Positions 23,706 through 33,300 of a stretch of 64,000 bases of DNA are shown here, piece after piece; position 1 is the stretch's first letter, and every line of letters starts with the position of its first letter. The notes under the pieces are model-generated. The model did not search any database, had not been told where the DNA came from, and saw only the letters and a list, made by a program, of their open reading frames with translations. This stretch comes from DATGKK01 sp035294725 (lineage in GTDB: Bacteria > Actinomycetota > Acidimicrobiia > Acidimicrobiales > Bog-793). The stretch lies in the NCBI GenBank assembly GCA_035294725.1, contig DATGKK010000145.1, forward strand, positions 1-64,000, read 5' to 3'. The translations under genes and the position numbers were made by a program.

Positions 23706-24371
23706 GTGACGCCGCCGGTGCGCTCGATCCTGCTCGTCGGCGGCGGCGCTCAGCTCGCCCGCAGGGTCGAGACGCTGGCGCGCGAGCTCGGGCTTGCCGT
23801 CACTGACGAGGTGGATCACCCGCCACCTCCGTCGCTGCTCTCCGCCGTGGTCGTCGACCTTGCGCTCCCGGGCGTCCTCGAACAGCTCGCCTCGTGGCGC
23901 GAGCGAGCGCCTGAGGCACTCCTCGTCGCCCACCTGCGGGCGCCCGACCGGGAGCTCTGGCAGGCCGCAGAGCGCGTCGGCTGCGACCTCGTCACCAACG
24001 AGGGCGCCCTCGTCGGCCGCCTCCGCCGCCTCCTTGCCGCGGGCCCGGCTGGCCGCCGCCTCTTCCCGCTCCTCGATGCGGCCGACGTGGCGGGACGGCT
24101 CGGGCTCGTCTGCCGCGTCGAGGCGACCCCCGTCGGGCCGGTCGCGCTCTACCAGGTGGGCGGCCGGCTGCGCTGTGTGAGGGACGTCTGCCCTCATCAG
24201 GGGGCGACTCTGTCTGCTGGCGAGCTCGACGGCGGCGTCGTGACCTGCCCCGCCCACGGAAGCCGCTTCGACGTGGCGACCGGTGAGCGGCTTCGCGGGC
24301 CGGCCGACAGCGAGCTGCAGCTCTTCGACGTCGCCGAGGTCGAAGGCAGGATCCAGCTCGTGGTCCCGTGA
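23706..24371 (+). CDS. two-domain protein: Rossmann/receiver-like N-terminus plus Rieske [2Fe-2S] domain
   Basis: A 221-residue protein. Residues 1-110 read as an alpha/beta domain beginning ILLVGGGAQLARRVETLAR, with AVVVDLALPGVLEQL and LLVAHLRAP in the positions of a receiver-type fold. Phosphoacceptor chemistry is not evident. Residues 120-221 are a Rieske domain with CPHQGATLSAG (Cys162, His164) and CPAHGSRFDVATGE (Cys181, His184), giving all four ligands. No membrane anchor or signal peptide is seen, so it is cytoplasmic and not a bc1 subunit. The glutaredoxin gene overlaps its stop (GTGA). Being last but one in the block, it may be an electron carrier or redox sensor for the sulfur pathway. 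Confidence 0.78.
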   Translation: MTPPVRSILLVGGGAQLARRVETLARELGLAVTDEVDHPPPPSLLSAVVVDLALPGVLEQLASWRERAPEALLVAHLRAPDRELWQAAERVGCDLVTNEGALVGRLRRLLAAGPAGRRLFPLLDAADVAGRLGLVCRVEATPVGPVALYQVGGRLRCVRDVCPHQGATLSAGELDGGVVTCPAHGSRFDVATGERLRGPADSELQLFDVAEVEGRIQLVVP

Positions 24372-24784
24372 CCGGCGCCAACAGCTGCGACGCCGGAGGA
24401 GGGAATGTGCCCGCGGCGACCCGGGTTGGTGCTGAGGTGCCCTCAAGCGACCTCCAACCCGCTCCCGGTGTCACCGTCTACTGGCGCCCGGGCTGCCCCT
24501 TCTGCTCGCGGCTCCGGCGTGGGCTGAGGCGCGCAGGCCTCCCGGTCCACGAGGTCAACATCTGGGAGGACAGCTCCGCAGCCGCCGCCGTGCGAGCACT
24601 GGCCGGTGGGAACGAGACGGTGCCGACCGTCGTCATCGGCGAGACCTCGCTCGTCAACCCGTCGGCCGCCACGGTCCTTGCCGCAGCCCGACGAGCCGGT
24701 ATCGCCGCCGGGGAGCCGGCGCCGGCGGTGTCGAGACGATCGGTCGGCGCCCTGCTCGCCGCCCTGCGTGGTCGTTGGTCGTAG
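24368..24784 (+). CDS. glutaredoxin-family protein
   Basis: A 138-residue protein. The redox motif CPFC is in VTVYWRPGCPFCSRLRRGLR (Cys at about 43 and 46), followed by VHEVNIWEDSSAAAAVR and the cis-Pro segment NETVPTVVIG. The fold is a full glutaredoxin/mycoredoxin domain, with about 33 extra N-terminal residues and a C-terminal Arg-rich helix. Actinobacteria use mycothiol and mycoredoxins with similar CxxC motifs. GTG at 24368 overlaps the Rieske-gene stop. It is the last gene of the sulfur block and might release or reduce persulfides on TusA, DsrE or lipoyl carriers. That role is inference. Confidence 0.85.
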   Translation: MTGANSCDAGGGNVPAATRVGAEVPSSDLQPAPGVTVYWRPGCPFCSRLRRGLRRAGLPVHEVNIWEDSSAAAAVRALAGGNETVPTVVIGETSLVNPSAATVLAAARRAGIAAGEPAPAVSRRSVGALLAALRGRWS

Positions 24785-25243
24785 AGCTGCTGGTGGCGGG
24801 CTGCTGGCTCGGAGACCGGGGCCACACCGTTGTGAGCTGGGTGCTCGAGGGGGTCGCGGTGGCCATCTGAGGGGCGGCGCGGACGTTACGGCGCCACCTC
24901 GGCGCGTAACGGTGGTCGTGAGCGTTGGAGAGGTCCACGAGCGTGATCCCCTGAGCCGCGGCCCCGAAGGGCTTCTTGCATCCTCCTCGGCCTGCGATGC
25001 TCCTCGGAGTCGGCGCCGCTGCACCCCCGGCACTCCCTGGGCCCTGCCTTGCGTGCCGGCGCGCCGGTCAAGGTCCGAAGTGGTGGCTACGGCCCATGGC
25101 GCCTGCGTCCTCGAGGGCGAACCGGCCCCGGTCCGCTCGCCGGATGCGAGGAGACTCGAGCAGCACCGCGATCGCACTGGGACGGTTGCGTGCCGGCGAG
25201 CCTCCTGCCTCATCCCGCCGCTGCGCGAGGCCCCGGTGCGACC
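24785..25243. other. non-coding interval after the sulfur block
   Basis: 459 bases between the glutaredoxin and a convergent amidohydrolase. It holds the hairpin listed at 24885-24910. A 29-codon stretch right after the glutaredoxin stop has no start codon of note. The rest is Arg-rich in every frame, and I see no supported gene. Confidence 0.5.
24885..24910 (+). terminator. hairpin, probable terminator of the sulfur block
   Basis: Arms GTTAC-(G)-GCGCC and GGCGC-GTAAC pair over ten base pairs with one bulged G and the loop ACCTC. It lies 100 bases after the last gene. No T-run follows, which is common in high-GC actinobacteria. Confidence 0.5.
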
Positions 25244-26707
25244 TCAGCCTGCTCGCACCGGCCGTCCCGGCCGAGCCTGCGGAACCAGCTGTCCCTCCGC
25301 CACCACCCGTACCCCGGCGACGAGCACCTCGCTGATCCCCGAGGAGACCCGGGTGGTGTCCTCGCGGGATGCCTCGTCGCTCACCGTCGCCGGGTCGAGG
25401 ACGACGAGGTCGGCATCGCAACCCACCTTCACCCTCCCCTTGCCCCGCATCGCTGCGCAGCTCCCCTCGAGCAGCTGTGCCGGCATCAGGGTGCACCTGC
25501 GCACCACCTCGGCGAGGGGCCACCCCTCCTCGCGCGCCATGCGCAGCATCCGGGAGAAGCAGCCGGCCGTCCTCGGGTGGGTGACTGCGGCTCGCGGTGG
25601 CAGCGGCCACGTGTCGTCCCGGAAGCCGTCGCGGATCGACACGAGCGGCATGGCGTCGCTCGCCACGATGACGTCGGGGCGGGCGAGCGTCCCCAACAGC
25701 ACGGAGCGCTCGGTCGGGTCGGCCTCGTCAAGGAAGTCCAAGATGACGAGCCCGGCCGGGTCCTCCCGGCGCAGCTGGTCGAGCCTCACCTCGTCGGCGA
25801 CCCGCTCGCTGGTCGGCAGGTAGGTGAGCGAGCTGGGCGCGAGCTTGCGCGCCCGCAACCCCTCGGCCGAGAGGAAGGCAGCCCCGATCACGGTGGACGC
25901 GTATCCGTACGGGTAGGCCTCGGTGGTGACGCGGCCGCCCTCGCGCCGGCACCGGTCGACGAGATCGAGCACCCTGTCGACGTGGCGCGTCGCCGAGCTG
26001 TTCACGTGGCAGTAGTGCACGAGCCCGCCGGTCTCGGCCGCGGCCCGCACGATCTCCTCGGCTCCGTCGGCGAGCCCGTGCGGCGCCACCTCCACGAGCT
26101 CTCGGCAGTGGGTGAAGGTCGGGACGCCTCTGCTGGCCGCGAGCGCCGAGACGGCGAGGTACTCCTCGGGTGGCACCTCCGGCGCGTAGCCGAGCAGGAA
26201 CCCGATGCCGATGGCGCCGTCCGCGAGGTCTCTTCCGAGAAGGTCTAGGAGCTCGCCAAGCTGGCGGGCCGAGAGGGTGCCCCGCCACTCCCGCTCGCCG
26301 AGGACTCCGAGAGCGTCCGCGAGGTGCCGTGGAGCACCGCCGCCGAGGACCCGGTGGCGCGCGAGCGCCCATGAGGCCGAGAAGCCGAAGTTGATCGGCG
26401 AACCGTCGCTCTCCCGGTCGTAGGAGGCCGCTACGGGGCTGCGACCGGCCTCGAGGTCGAACGCCGTCGTGACACCGTCGCAGGCCTGGAGTCGTCGGCC
26501 GGCGAGGCTCTGGGCATGGCTATGGAGGTCGACGAAGCCCGGAAGCACCACCTTGCCGCTCGCCTCGACGATCGTCCGCCCCTCGAGCGGCTCCTCGGAC
26601 ACGGCGCCGACGCAGCCTCTCTCGATCCCGACGTCGCGGACTGCGTCGAGCCCGGTCTCGGGATCGATGACCCTGCCCCCGCGGATGACGGTGTCGAAGG
26701 CGCTCAC
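25244..26707 (-). CDS. amidohydrolase, N-acyl-D-amino-acid deacylase type
   Basis: A 487-residue metal-dependent hydrolase. The family start is FDTVIRGGRVIDPETGLDA, the metal motif VVLPGFVDLHSHAQ, then FTHCRELVEVAPHG, GLVHYCHVNSS, the late Asp in DVIVASDAMPLVSI, and the closing beta-sandwich segment VKVGCDADLVVLDP. This is the layout of D-aminoacylase and related deacylases. The start GTG at 26707 was chosen because homology starts two residues later and the frame above it is Pro/Arg-rich. It is divergent from recC (109 bases). The actual substrate cannot be told; dihydropyrimidinase-like activity is less likely given the DLHSHAQ motif. Confidence 0.83.
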   Translation of the reverse strand: MSAFDTVIRGGRVIDPETGLDAVRDVGIERGCVGAVSEEPLEGRTIVEASGKVVLPGFVDLHSHAQSLAGRRLQACDGVTTAFDLEAGRSPVAASYDRESDGSPINFGFSASWALARHRVLGGGAPRHLADALGVLGEREWRGTLSARQLGELLDLLGRDLADGAIGIGFLLGYAPEVPPEEYLAVSALAASRGVPTFTHCRELVEVAPHGLADGAEEIVRAAAETGGLVHYCHVNSSATRHVDRVLDLVDRCRREGGRVTTEAYPYGYASTVIGAAFLSAEGLRARKLAPSSLTYLPTSERVADEVRLDQLRREDPAGLVILDFLDEADPTERSVLLGTLARPDVIVASDAMPLVSIRDGFRDDTWPLPPRAAVTHPRTAGCFSRMLRMAREEGWPLAEVVRRCTLMPAQLLEGSCAAMRGKGRVKVGCDADLVVLDPATVSDEASREDTTRVSSGISEVLVAGVRVVAEGQLVPQARPGRPVRAG

Positions 26708-26816
26708 AGGTCGAGCATACGGAGCCACGACCAGGCCGGGCGGTGGTGGAGGGTTGCGTGCTGCGCCCGAAGCGGCCCTTCCGCACGACACAGCCGTTCT
26801 GTAGCCTCCGGGCGGA

Positions 26817-29800
26817 ATGCTGCGCGTCTACCGCTCCGAGCGTGCCGACCTCCTGGTCGGAGCGCTCGGCGATTTGCTGCTCGACCCGATCAAGGATCCG
26901 ATGGCGACCGAGGTGATCGCAGTGCCCACCCGCGGCGTGGAGCGCTGGCTCAGCCAGCGGCTGTCGCATCGCCTCGGAGCAGCTCCGAGTGGTGGCGACG
27001 GGATCTGCGCCAACGTCGAGTTTCCCTTCCCGGGCTCGCTCGTCGGGGATGCGATCTCGATCGCGTGCGGCGTCGATCCCGAGGCCGACCCGTGGCCGCC
27101 GGACCGTTCGGTCTGGACCCTCCTCGAGCTCGTGGACGAGCACCTCGGCGAGAAGTGGCTCGAGCCGCTGGCAGACCACCTGAGAGCCGGGTCACCAGAG
27201 AGCGCCCGCAATTCGGGGCATCTGCGCAGGTTCGCAACGGTTCGGCATCTCGCCGACCTCTACGACCGCTATGCCGTCCACCGCCCCGACCTGGTGCGCG
27301 GCTGGGCGAATCCGACCGCCTCGGGCGAGGTGGACGACCACTGGCAGGCCGAGCTGTGGCGCCGGCTGAGAGGGCGCATAGGGTCACCCGGCCCGGCTGA
27401 GCGGCTCGAGACGGCGGCCGCCCGCATCGCCGAGAGCCCCGAATTGCTCGACCTCCCCTCCCGGCTCTCGTTGTTCGGGTTGACCCGTCTCCCGGCGAGC
27501 CACCTCCGAATCCTCGAGGCGATCGCCCGGAACCGGGACGTGCACCTGTTCCTGCTGCATCCTTCCGACCAGCTCTGGAGCTCGGTGGCCGAGGCGCTCG
27601 ATTCCGTGGCCGTCCCACCTGTGGCGCGCAGCGACGACCCGACTGCCACCCTGGGGGTCAACCCTCTCCTGCGCTCATGGGGCCGCGACTCGCGAGAGAT
27701 GCAGCTCGTGCTCCATGCGCATGGCGTGACGCGAAGCGAGCATCGGCCGGTGCCGGAGCCGCCAGGCGGAGCGCGCACGCTGCTCGCGCGGCTCCAGTCG
27801 GACATCCGGGCGGACAGGTGCCCTCCCGGCGCCCCGGCGCTTGGCACCGAGGCTGACGAGCGGCCGGTCCTCGACCCGGACGACGACAGCCTCCGGGTCC
27901 ACTCCTGTCACGGGCACCTGCGCCAGGTGGAGGTGATGCGGGATGCGATCCTTCACCTGCTCGCAGCAGATGCGACGCTCGAGCCGCGTGACGTCATCGT
28001 GATGTGCCCGGACATCGAGTCGTTCGCACCGCTCATCCACGCCGTGTTCGGTGCGAGCAGCGGGCAGCTTGCGACCGGGAGCGTGGATGAGCCGCCGGTC
28101 GAGCCCGAGCCGGGCACCCCGCAGATCCGCATCCGGCTCGCCGACCGGTCGATCCGACAGACCAATCCGGTGCTCGGCGTGGCGGCGCAGCTGCTCGAGC
28201 TCGCAGCCGGTCGTGTCACGGCCTCCGAGGTGCTCGACCTCGCGGGCCGGGAGCCGGTGGCCCGCCGTTTCCTCCTGAGCGAGCAGGATCTCGGCCAGCT
28301 GGCGCAGTGGATCGCAGTGACTGGGATCCGTTGGGGGCTGGATGCCGAGCACCGCCGGCAGTGGCACCTCGAGCAGGTACGCGACGGCACGTTCGACGCT
28401 GGTCTCGACCGCCTCCTGCTCGGCGTCGCCATGGCGGAGGAAGATCACCGCCTCTTCGAGGGGGTGCTCCCCGTCGACGACGTGTCGAGCGGAGCGGTGG
28501 AGCTGGCTGGCCGTTTTGCCGAGCTCGTCGCACGGCTCCACGTCGCGATCACAAGGCTCGAGGGGTGCCACCCGATCGCCGAGTGGGCGACGGCGCTGAT
28601 CGAGGCAACCGAGAGCCTCGCACTCGCGGGACCGCACGAGCAGTGGCAACACGAGCAGCTCCGCTCCCTCCTCGCCGACGTCACCGAGGCGGCCGCCACC
28701 GCCGGCAAGAGGTCGTCCGCCGCCATCGCGTCCGACGGCGCTCGTCGGGAGGCCGGAGCGCTGCTCGACCTCTCCGAGCTCCGGTCGCTGCTCGACGACC
28801 GCCTCCGGGGGCGCCCGACTCGGGCGAACTTCCGCACTGGCGACCTCACGATCTGCACGCTCGTGCCGATGCGCTCAGTTCCCCATCGGGTCGTCGGGCT
28901 GCTCGGTCTCGACGACGGGGCCTTCCCCCGCCACCTCGTCGCCGACGGCGACGACCTCCTGCTCGCCGATCCCCACATCGGGGATCGAGATGCCCGCTCC
29001 GAGGACCGTCAGCTTCTCCTCGACGCCCTCCTCGCCGCGACCGAGCACCTCGTGGTCACCTACGAGGGCAGGGATCCTCGCACGAACCAAGAACGCTCTC
29101 CGTGCGTCCCGATCGCCGAGTTGCTCGACGTCGTCGACCGCACCGTGCGCCCACCGGAGGGCTCCGCGTGCAGCAGGGCACGTGAGCTCGTCGTGGTCGA
29201 GCACCCACTGCAGTCCTTCGACGTCCGCAACTTCCAGCCAGGTGAGCTCGCCGGCAAGGGCCCGTGGAGCTTCGACCCCGTTGGCCTGCACGGCGCCCGC
29301 GCCCGCTCGGCGCCGCCGGAGGACCCGCCGCCGTTCCTCTCGACGCCGCTCGACCGCCTCGACGACCAGGTGGTCCAGCTCGACTCGCTCGTCCGCTTCG
29401 TCGAATCGCCCGTGGCGGCCTTCTGTCGGGAGCGGCTCGGATGGTATCCACACGGCGGCAGCGACGACGTGAGGGACTCCCTGCCGGTCCAGCTCGAGGC
29501 GCTCGAGACATGGGATATCGGGGATCACCTCCTCGGCGCTCGCCTGTCGGGAGCGACGCCCGAGCAGGCGCGAGCCGCCGAGAGGGCGAGAGGGCTCCTG
29601 CCGCCGGGAGCCCTCGCTGACGCGGTGCTGTCGCCGGTCGAGGAGACGGTGGAAGCGCTCGTCGCCGCTGTCGAGCGCACGGTGTCCGCCGCCGCCACGC
29701 CGAGGTCGGTCGAGGTCAACGTCCGCCTCCCCGACGGCCGCAGCCTGGTCGGCACCGTCCCCGACGTCTACGAGATCAACCGAGGGGCCGATAGCGAGAG

Positions 29801-30374
29801 GCGGTCGAGGATCGTCCGCTGCCTCTACTCCGCTCTCGGGCCGAAGCACCGGCTCGCCGCCTGGGTCCGCTTCCTCGCGCTCAGCGCTGCCCATCCCGAC
29901 CGGGAGGTCTCGGCGACCACGGTCGGACGCGGGCAGGGCACCGCCGGGTCTGGCCCGCTCATCTCGAGGGCGTCGCTCCCACCGCTCGGAGCAAGCCCGG
30001 ACGAACGCCGGCAGCTGTCCCTCGCACAGCTCGGGGTGCTCGTCGACCTCTACGACCGCGGGATGCGCGAGCCGTTGCCGATCTTTCCGAAGACCTCGGA
30101 AGCCTTCGTCGACGCTCTGCGACACGAAGAGCCGGTCGTCGCCCGCTGCCAGAAGAGATGGCAGACGACGAGGCAGACCAGGGGTGAGGACCTCGAGGCG
30201 GCTCACCTGCTGGTCCTCGGAGGCAGGCGGAGCTTCGCGGAGCTGCTGGCCGAGCCGCCGCGACCGGATGAGTCGGGCCCGGGCTGGTCGACGGAGCGCT
30301 CCCGTCTCGGTCGCCTCGCGCGCCGGTTGTGGGAGCCGCTCCTCGCCCACGAGACCCAGGAGCATGGGCGGTGA
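26817..30374 (+). CDS. recC: RecBCD subunit RecC
   Basis: A 1185-residue protein. The N-terminal start MLRVYRSERADLLVGALGDL and VIAVPTRGVERWLSQRLS are typical of RecC, as are LFGLTRLPASHLRILEAI, RVHSCHGHLRQVEVMRDAIL and LLGLDDGAFPRHLVADGDDL. RecC has the fold of a helicase-nuclease without the active residues; it holds the complex together and, in E. coli, recognises Chi. Length is close to that of E. coli RecC (1122). recB begins inside its stop codon (GTGA), and recD inside that of recB (ATGA), so the three are made together. Role: double-strand-break end processing for recombination. Confidence 0.93.
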   Translation: MLRVYRSERADLLVGALGDLLLDPIKDPMATEVIAVPTRGVERWLSQRLSHRLGAAPSGGDGICANVEFPFPGSLVGDAISIACGVDPEADPWPPDRSVWTLLELVDEHLGEKWLEPLADHLRAGSPESARNSGHLRRFATVRHLADLYDRYAVHRPDLVRGWANPTASGEVDDHWQAELWRRLRGRIGSPGPAERLETAAARIAESPELLDLPSRLSLFGLTRLPASHLRILEAIARNRDVHLFLLHPSDQLWSSVAEALDSVAVPPVARSDDPTATLGVNPLLRSWGRDSREMQLVLHAHGVTRSEHRPVPEPPGGARTLLARLQSDIRADRCPPGAPALGTEADERPVLDPDDDSLRVHSCHGHLRQVEVMRDAILHLLAADATLEPRDVIVMCPDIESFAPLIHAVFGASSGQLATGSVDEPPVEPEPGTPQIRIRLADRSIRQTNPVLGVAAQLLELAAGRVTASEVLDLAGREPVARRFLLSEQDLGQLAQWIAVTGIRWGLDAEHRRQWHLEQVRDGTFDAGLDRLLLGVAMAEEDHRLFEGVLPVDDVSSGAVELAGRFAELVARLHVAITRLEGCHPIAEWATALIEATESLALAGPHEQWQHEQLRSLLADVTEAAATAGKRSSAAIASDGARREAGALLDLSELRSLLDDRLRGRPTRANFRTGDLTICTLVPMRSVPHRVVGLLGLDDGAFPRHLVADGDDLLLADPHIGDRDARSEDRQLLLDALLAATEHLVVTYEGRDPRTNQERSPCVPIAELLDVVDRTVRPPEGSACSRARELVVVEHPLQSFDVRNFQPGELAGKGPWSFDPVGLHGARARSAPPEDPPPFLSTPLDRLDDQVVQLDSLVRFVESPVAAFCRERLGWYPHGGSDDVRDSLPVQLEALETWDIGDHLLGARLSGATPEQARAAERARGLLPPGALADAVLSPVEETVEALVAAVERTVSAAATPRSVEVNVRLPDGRSLVGTVPDVYEINRGADSERRSRIVRCLYSALGPKHRLAAWVRFLALSAAHPDREVSATTVGRGQGTAGSGPLISRASLPPLGASPDERRQLSLAQLGVLVDLYDRGMREPLPIFPKTSEAFVDALRHEEPVVARCQKRWQTTRQTRGEDLEAAHLLVLGGRRSFAELLAEPPRPDESGPGWSTERSRLGRLARRLWEPLLAHETQEHGR

Positions 30375-33300
30375 CGGCGCCGACCACTCCCGCTGCCGCC
30401 TGCCACGAGGTGGAGCCCGCCCGCTTCGACCTCGGCGGTCCGCTGCCCGGACCGGGCGTCACGGTGCTCGAGGCAAGCGCCGGGACGGGAAAGACCTTCA
30501 CGATCGCAGGGCTCGTGGCGAGGTTCGTCGCCGAGGGAACACCGATCTCCGACGTCCTCGCGGTCACGTTCACGCGCCTTGCTACCGGTGAGCTGCGCGA
30601 CCGCGTCCGGGCGCGGCTCGTCTCGGCAGAAGACGGGCTCTCTCGCCTCCTCGCGACGGGTCAGCCGCCGCCACCGGACGACACTGTCCTCGGCCTTCTC
30701 TCGCGCGGCAGCCCGGACGAGGTGGAGGTGAGGCGAGAGCGGCTGGCGGGGGCCCTCACGTCGTTTGACGAGGCGACGATCACGACGACGCACGGCTTCT
30801 GCCAGCTCATGCTGACCGGGCTCGGCGTGGCCGGCGACGTGGCGACTGGGGCGACTCTGCTCGAGGACCCACGCGACGTCGTGGAGGAGGTCGTGGATGA
30901 CCTCTATATCCGCTGGACGCTCCTCCACGGGCAGGCCCCGCCGTTCACTCGCCGCGAGGCACTCGAGATCGCAAGGGCGGCCGTGGCCAATCCCGACACG
31001 CCGCTCGAGCCTGCATCGGACGAGAGCAGCGCTGGCCTTCGCCGTCGCCTCGCCGAAGGCGTGAGGAAGGAGGTCCGCCGCCGGCTCCTCGATGCCAACC
31101 ACCTCACCTTCGACGACCTCCTCGTCCGCCTGCGGGACGTCTTGACGGACCCGACCCGCGGCGGAGCGGCGGCGAACCGCCTACGGGGCCGCTTCTCGGT
31201 CGTGCTCGTGGACGAGTTCCAGGACACGGACCCGATCCAGTGGCAGGTGGTGCGCACCGCCTTTGGGTCCGGCCAGACGACGCTCGTGCTCATCGGCGAC
31301 CCGAAGCAGGCGATCTACGCCTTCCGCGGGGCCGATGTGCATGCCTACCTGGAGGCCGCGCGGATCGCTTCTTCGCGCTTCACCCTCGGGGAGAACTGGC
31401 GCAGCGATGGGGACCTGCTTACTGCGCTCGACGCGCTCCTCGATCCGCTCCGCCTCGGCCATCCGGAGATCCGCTACCGGCAGGTGCGGGCTGCACCTGC
31501 TCATCTGCGCCCCGGCCTCGTCGGCGCACCGTCGTCCGCATGCCTGCGGGCCCGGCTCGTGCCGGTGAACGCCAGTGGAACCACCAGAACGAACCTCGGG
31601 GACGTGGTCAAGCAGTCGGCGGTGGCCTACATCGCCGCCGACCTGGCTGCCGACGTCGTGGCGCTCCTCGACTCGAACGCCGAGGTCGTCGCGTACGCGG
31701 ACGACGGCAGCGAGCGTTCCCGGCGCCGTGTGGCTCCGGGCGACGTGGCGGTCCTCGTCGCAACGAACGAGCAGACGCGCATCGTCCAGCAGGGGCTGCG
31801 CGCGGCTGGCGTGCCGGCCGTCGTGGCAGGCGCCGGGAGCGTGCTCGCCACGACGGCCGGCGACGAGTGGCTCCGCCTCCTCGAGGCGATGGAGCAGCCG
31901 GCCGACCGGGGACGGGCCGTGGCCCTCGCCCTCACTCCCTTCCTCGGTCTTGCCGCCGACGAGGTCGCGGCGGCGGACGACGAGGAGTGGGAGCGCATCC
32001 ACGCGAAGCTCCACCGCTGGAGCGACATCCTGCGCCACCGCGGAGTGGCGGCGCTGTTCCGGTCCGTTCTGGCGTCCGAGGACGTGCCAGGTCGGCTGCT
32101 TCGGCGTCCGGACGGCGAACGCCAGCTCACCGACCTCGGCCACATCGCTCAGCTGCTCCACGCAGAGGCCTCCGAGGGCAAGCACGGACCGCCGGCACTG
32201 CGTGTCTGGCTGGCCCGGCGGATCGAGGAGGCCGGCAAGGGTCGCGAGGGCGCCGAGGCCGAGGAGCGGAGCCGTTGGCTTGACTCCGACGCCGACGCCG
32301 TGCAGGTGCTCACGGTCCATCGGTCGAAGGGGCTCGAATTCCCGGTCGTCTATGCCCCGTTCCTCTGGGACGGGTATTTCGGCACCTCGGGCAGCCCGGT
32401 CGTGTACCACGACCCCGTCGATGGCGTGCGCAGGCTCGACGTCGGAGGCAAGGATGCTCCGGGCTACCAGCAGCACTTCGAGCTGGCGAAGGACGAGGAG
32501 CGAGGTGAGGCCCTCCGCGAGCTCTACGTGGCCTTGACTCGCGCACGCCACCAGGCCGTCATCTGGTGGGTACGGGTGAAAGACGCCCGGCACTCGCCGC
32601 TCGGGAGGCTGCTGCTCGCCCGCGACGAGGTGGGCAACGTGGCGACGAGCGGACCTCACCAGCCAAAGGACGAGGAGATGCGCGAGCTGTTCGATGCCGT
32701 CGCCCGGCGTGCGCCCGAGGGGCTCGTCGCTGTCGAGCAGGCGACGATGGGCGAAGGCTCGCCCTGGTCCGGCAGGATCGGGCAGGGGGTGGGGCCGCTG
32801 GCTCTCGCCGAGCTCGGCCGGCCGCTCGACCTGCGCTGGCGGCGCACCTCCTACTCCGGCATCACCGCCTCGGTCCACGGCGGCCCGGCGGTGGGGAGCG
32901 AGCCCGAGGAGCCGGGCACCACCGACGAGCCGCTTTCCGGCGCACCGGTCGAGTGGCTGTCCGGTCCCCGAACGACGAGCGACGGGGAGGAGGCGGATCT
33001 GCGAGCTGTGGGATCGCTCTGGTCGGAGCTCCCCGGCGGCACGGAGATGGGCACGTTCGTCCACAAGGTGCTGGAGGAGGTGGACTTCGCGGCCCCCGAG
33101 CTTGACGCCGAGATCAGGCGGGCGGCCGCCACCACGCGCACGCACGTCGCACGCTCGCTCGGGTCGACGGACGCTCTGGTGAGCGCCCTCCATGCTGCTA
33201 TCACGACTCCGCTCGGACCCCTGGCTGGTGGGATCGCGCTGAGCCGGATCAGGCGGGAAGACCGGCTCGACGAGATGGGCTTCGAACTGCCGGTGGCTGG

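Noticed and set aside
24781..24870. A 29-codon stretch directly after the glutaredoxin (VELLVAGCWLGDRGHTVVSW)
   Set aside because: It has no good start codon or Shine-Dalgarno and is too short to support as a gene.
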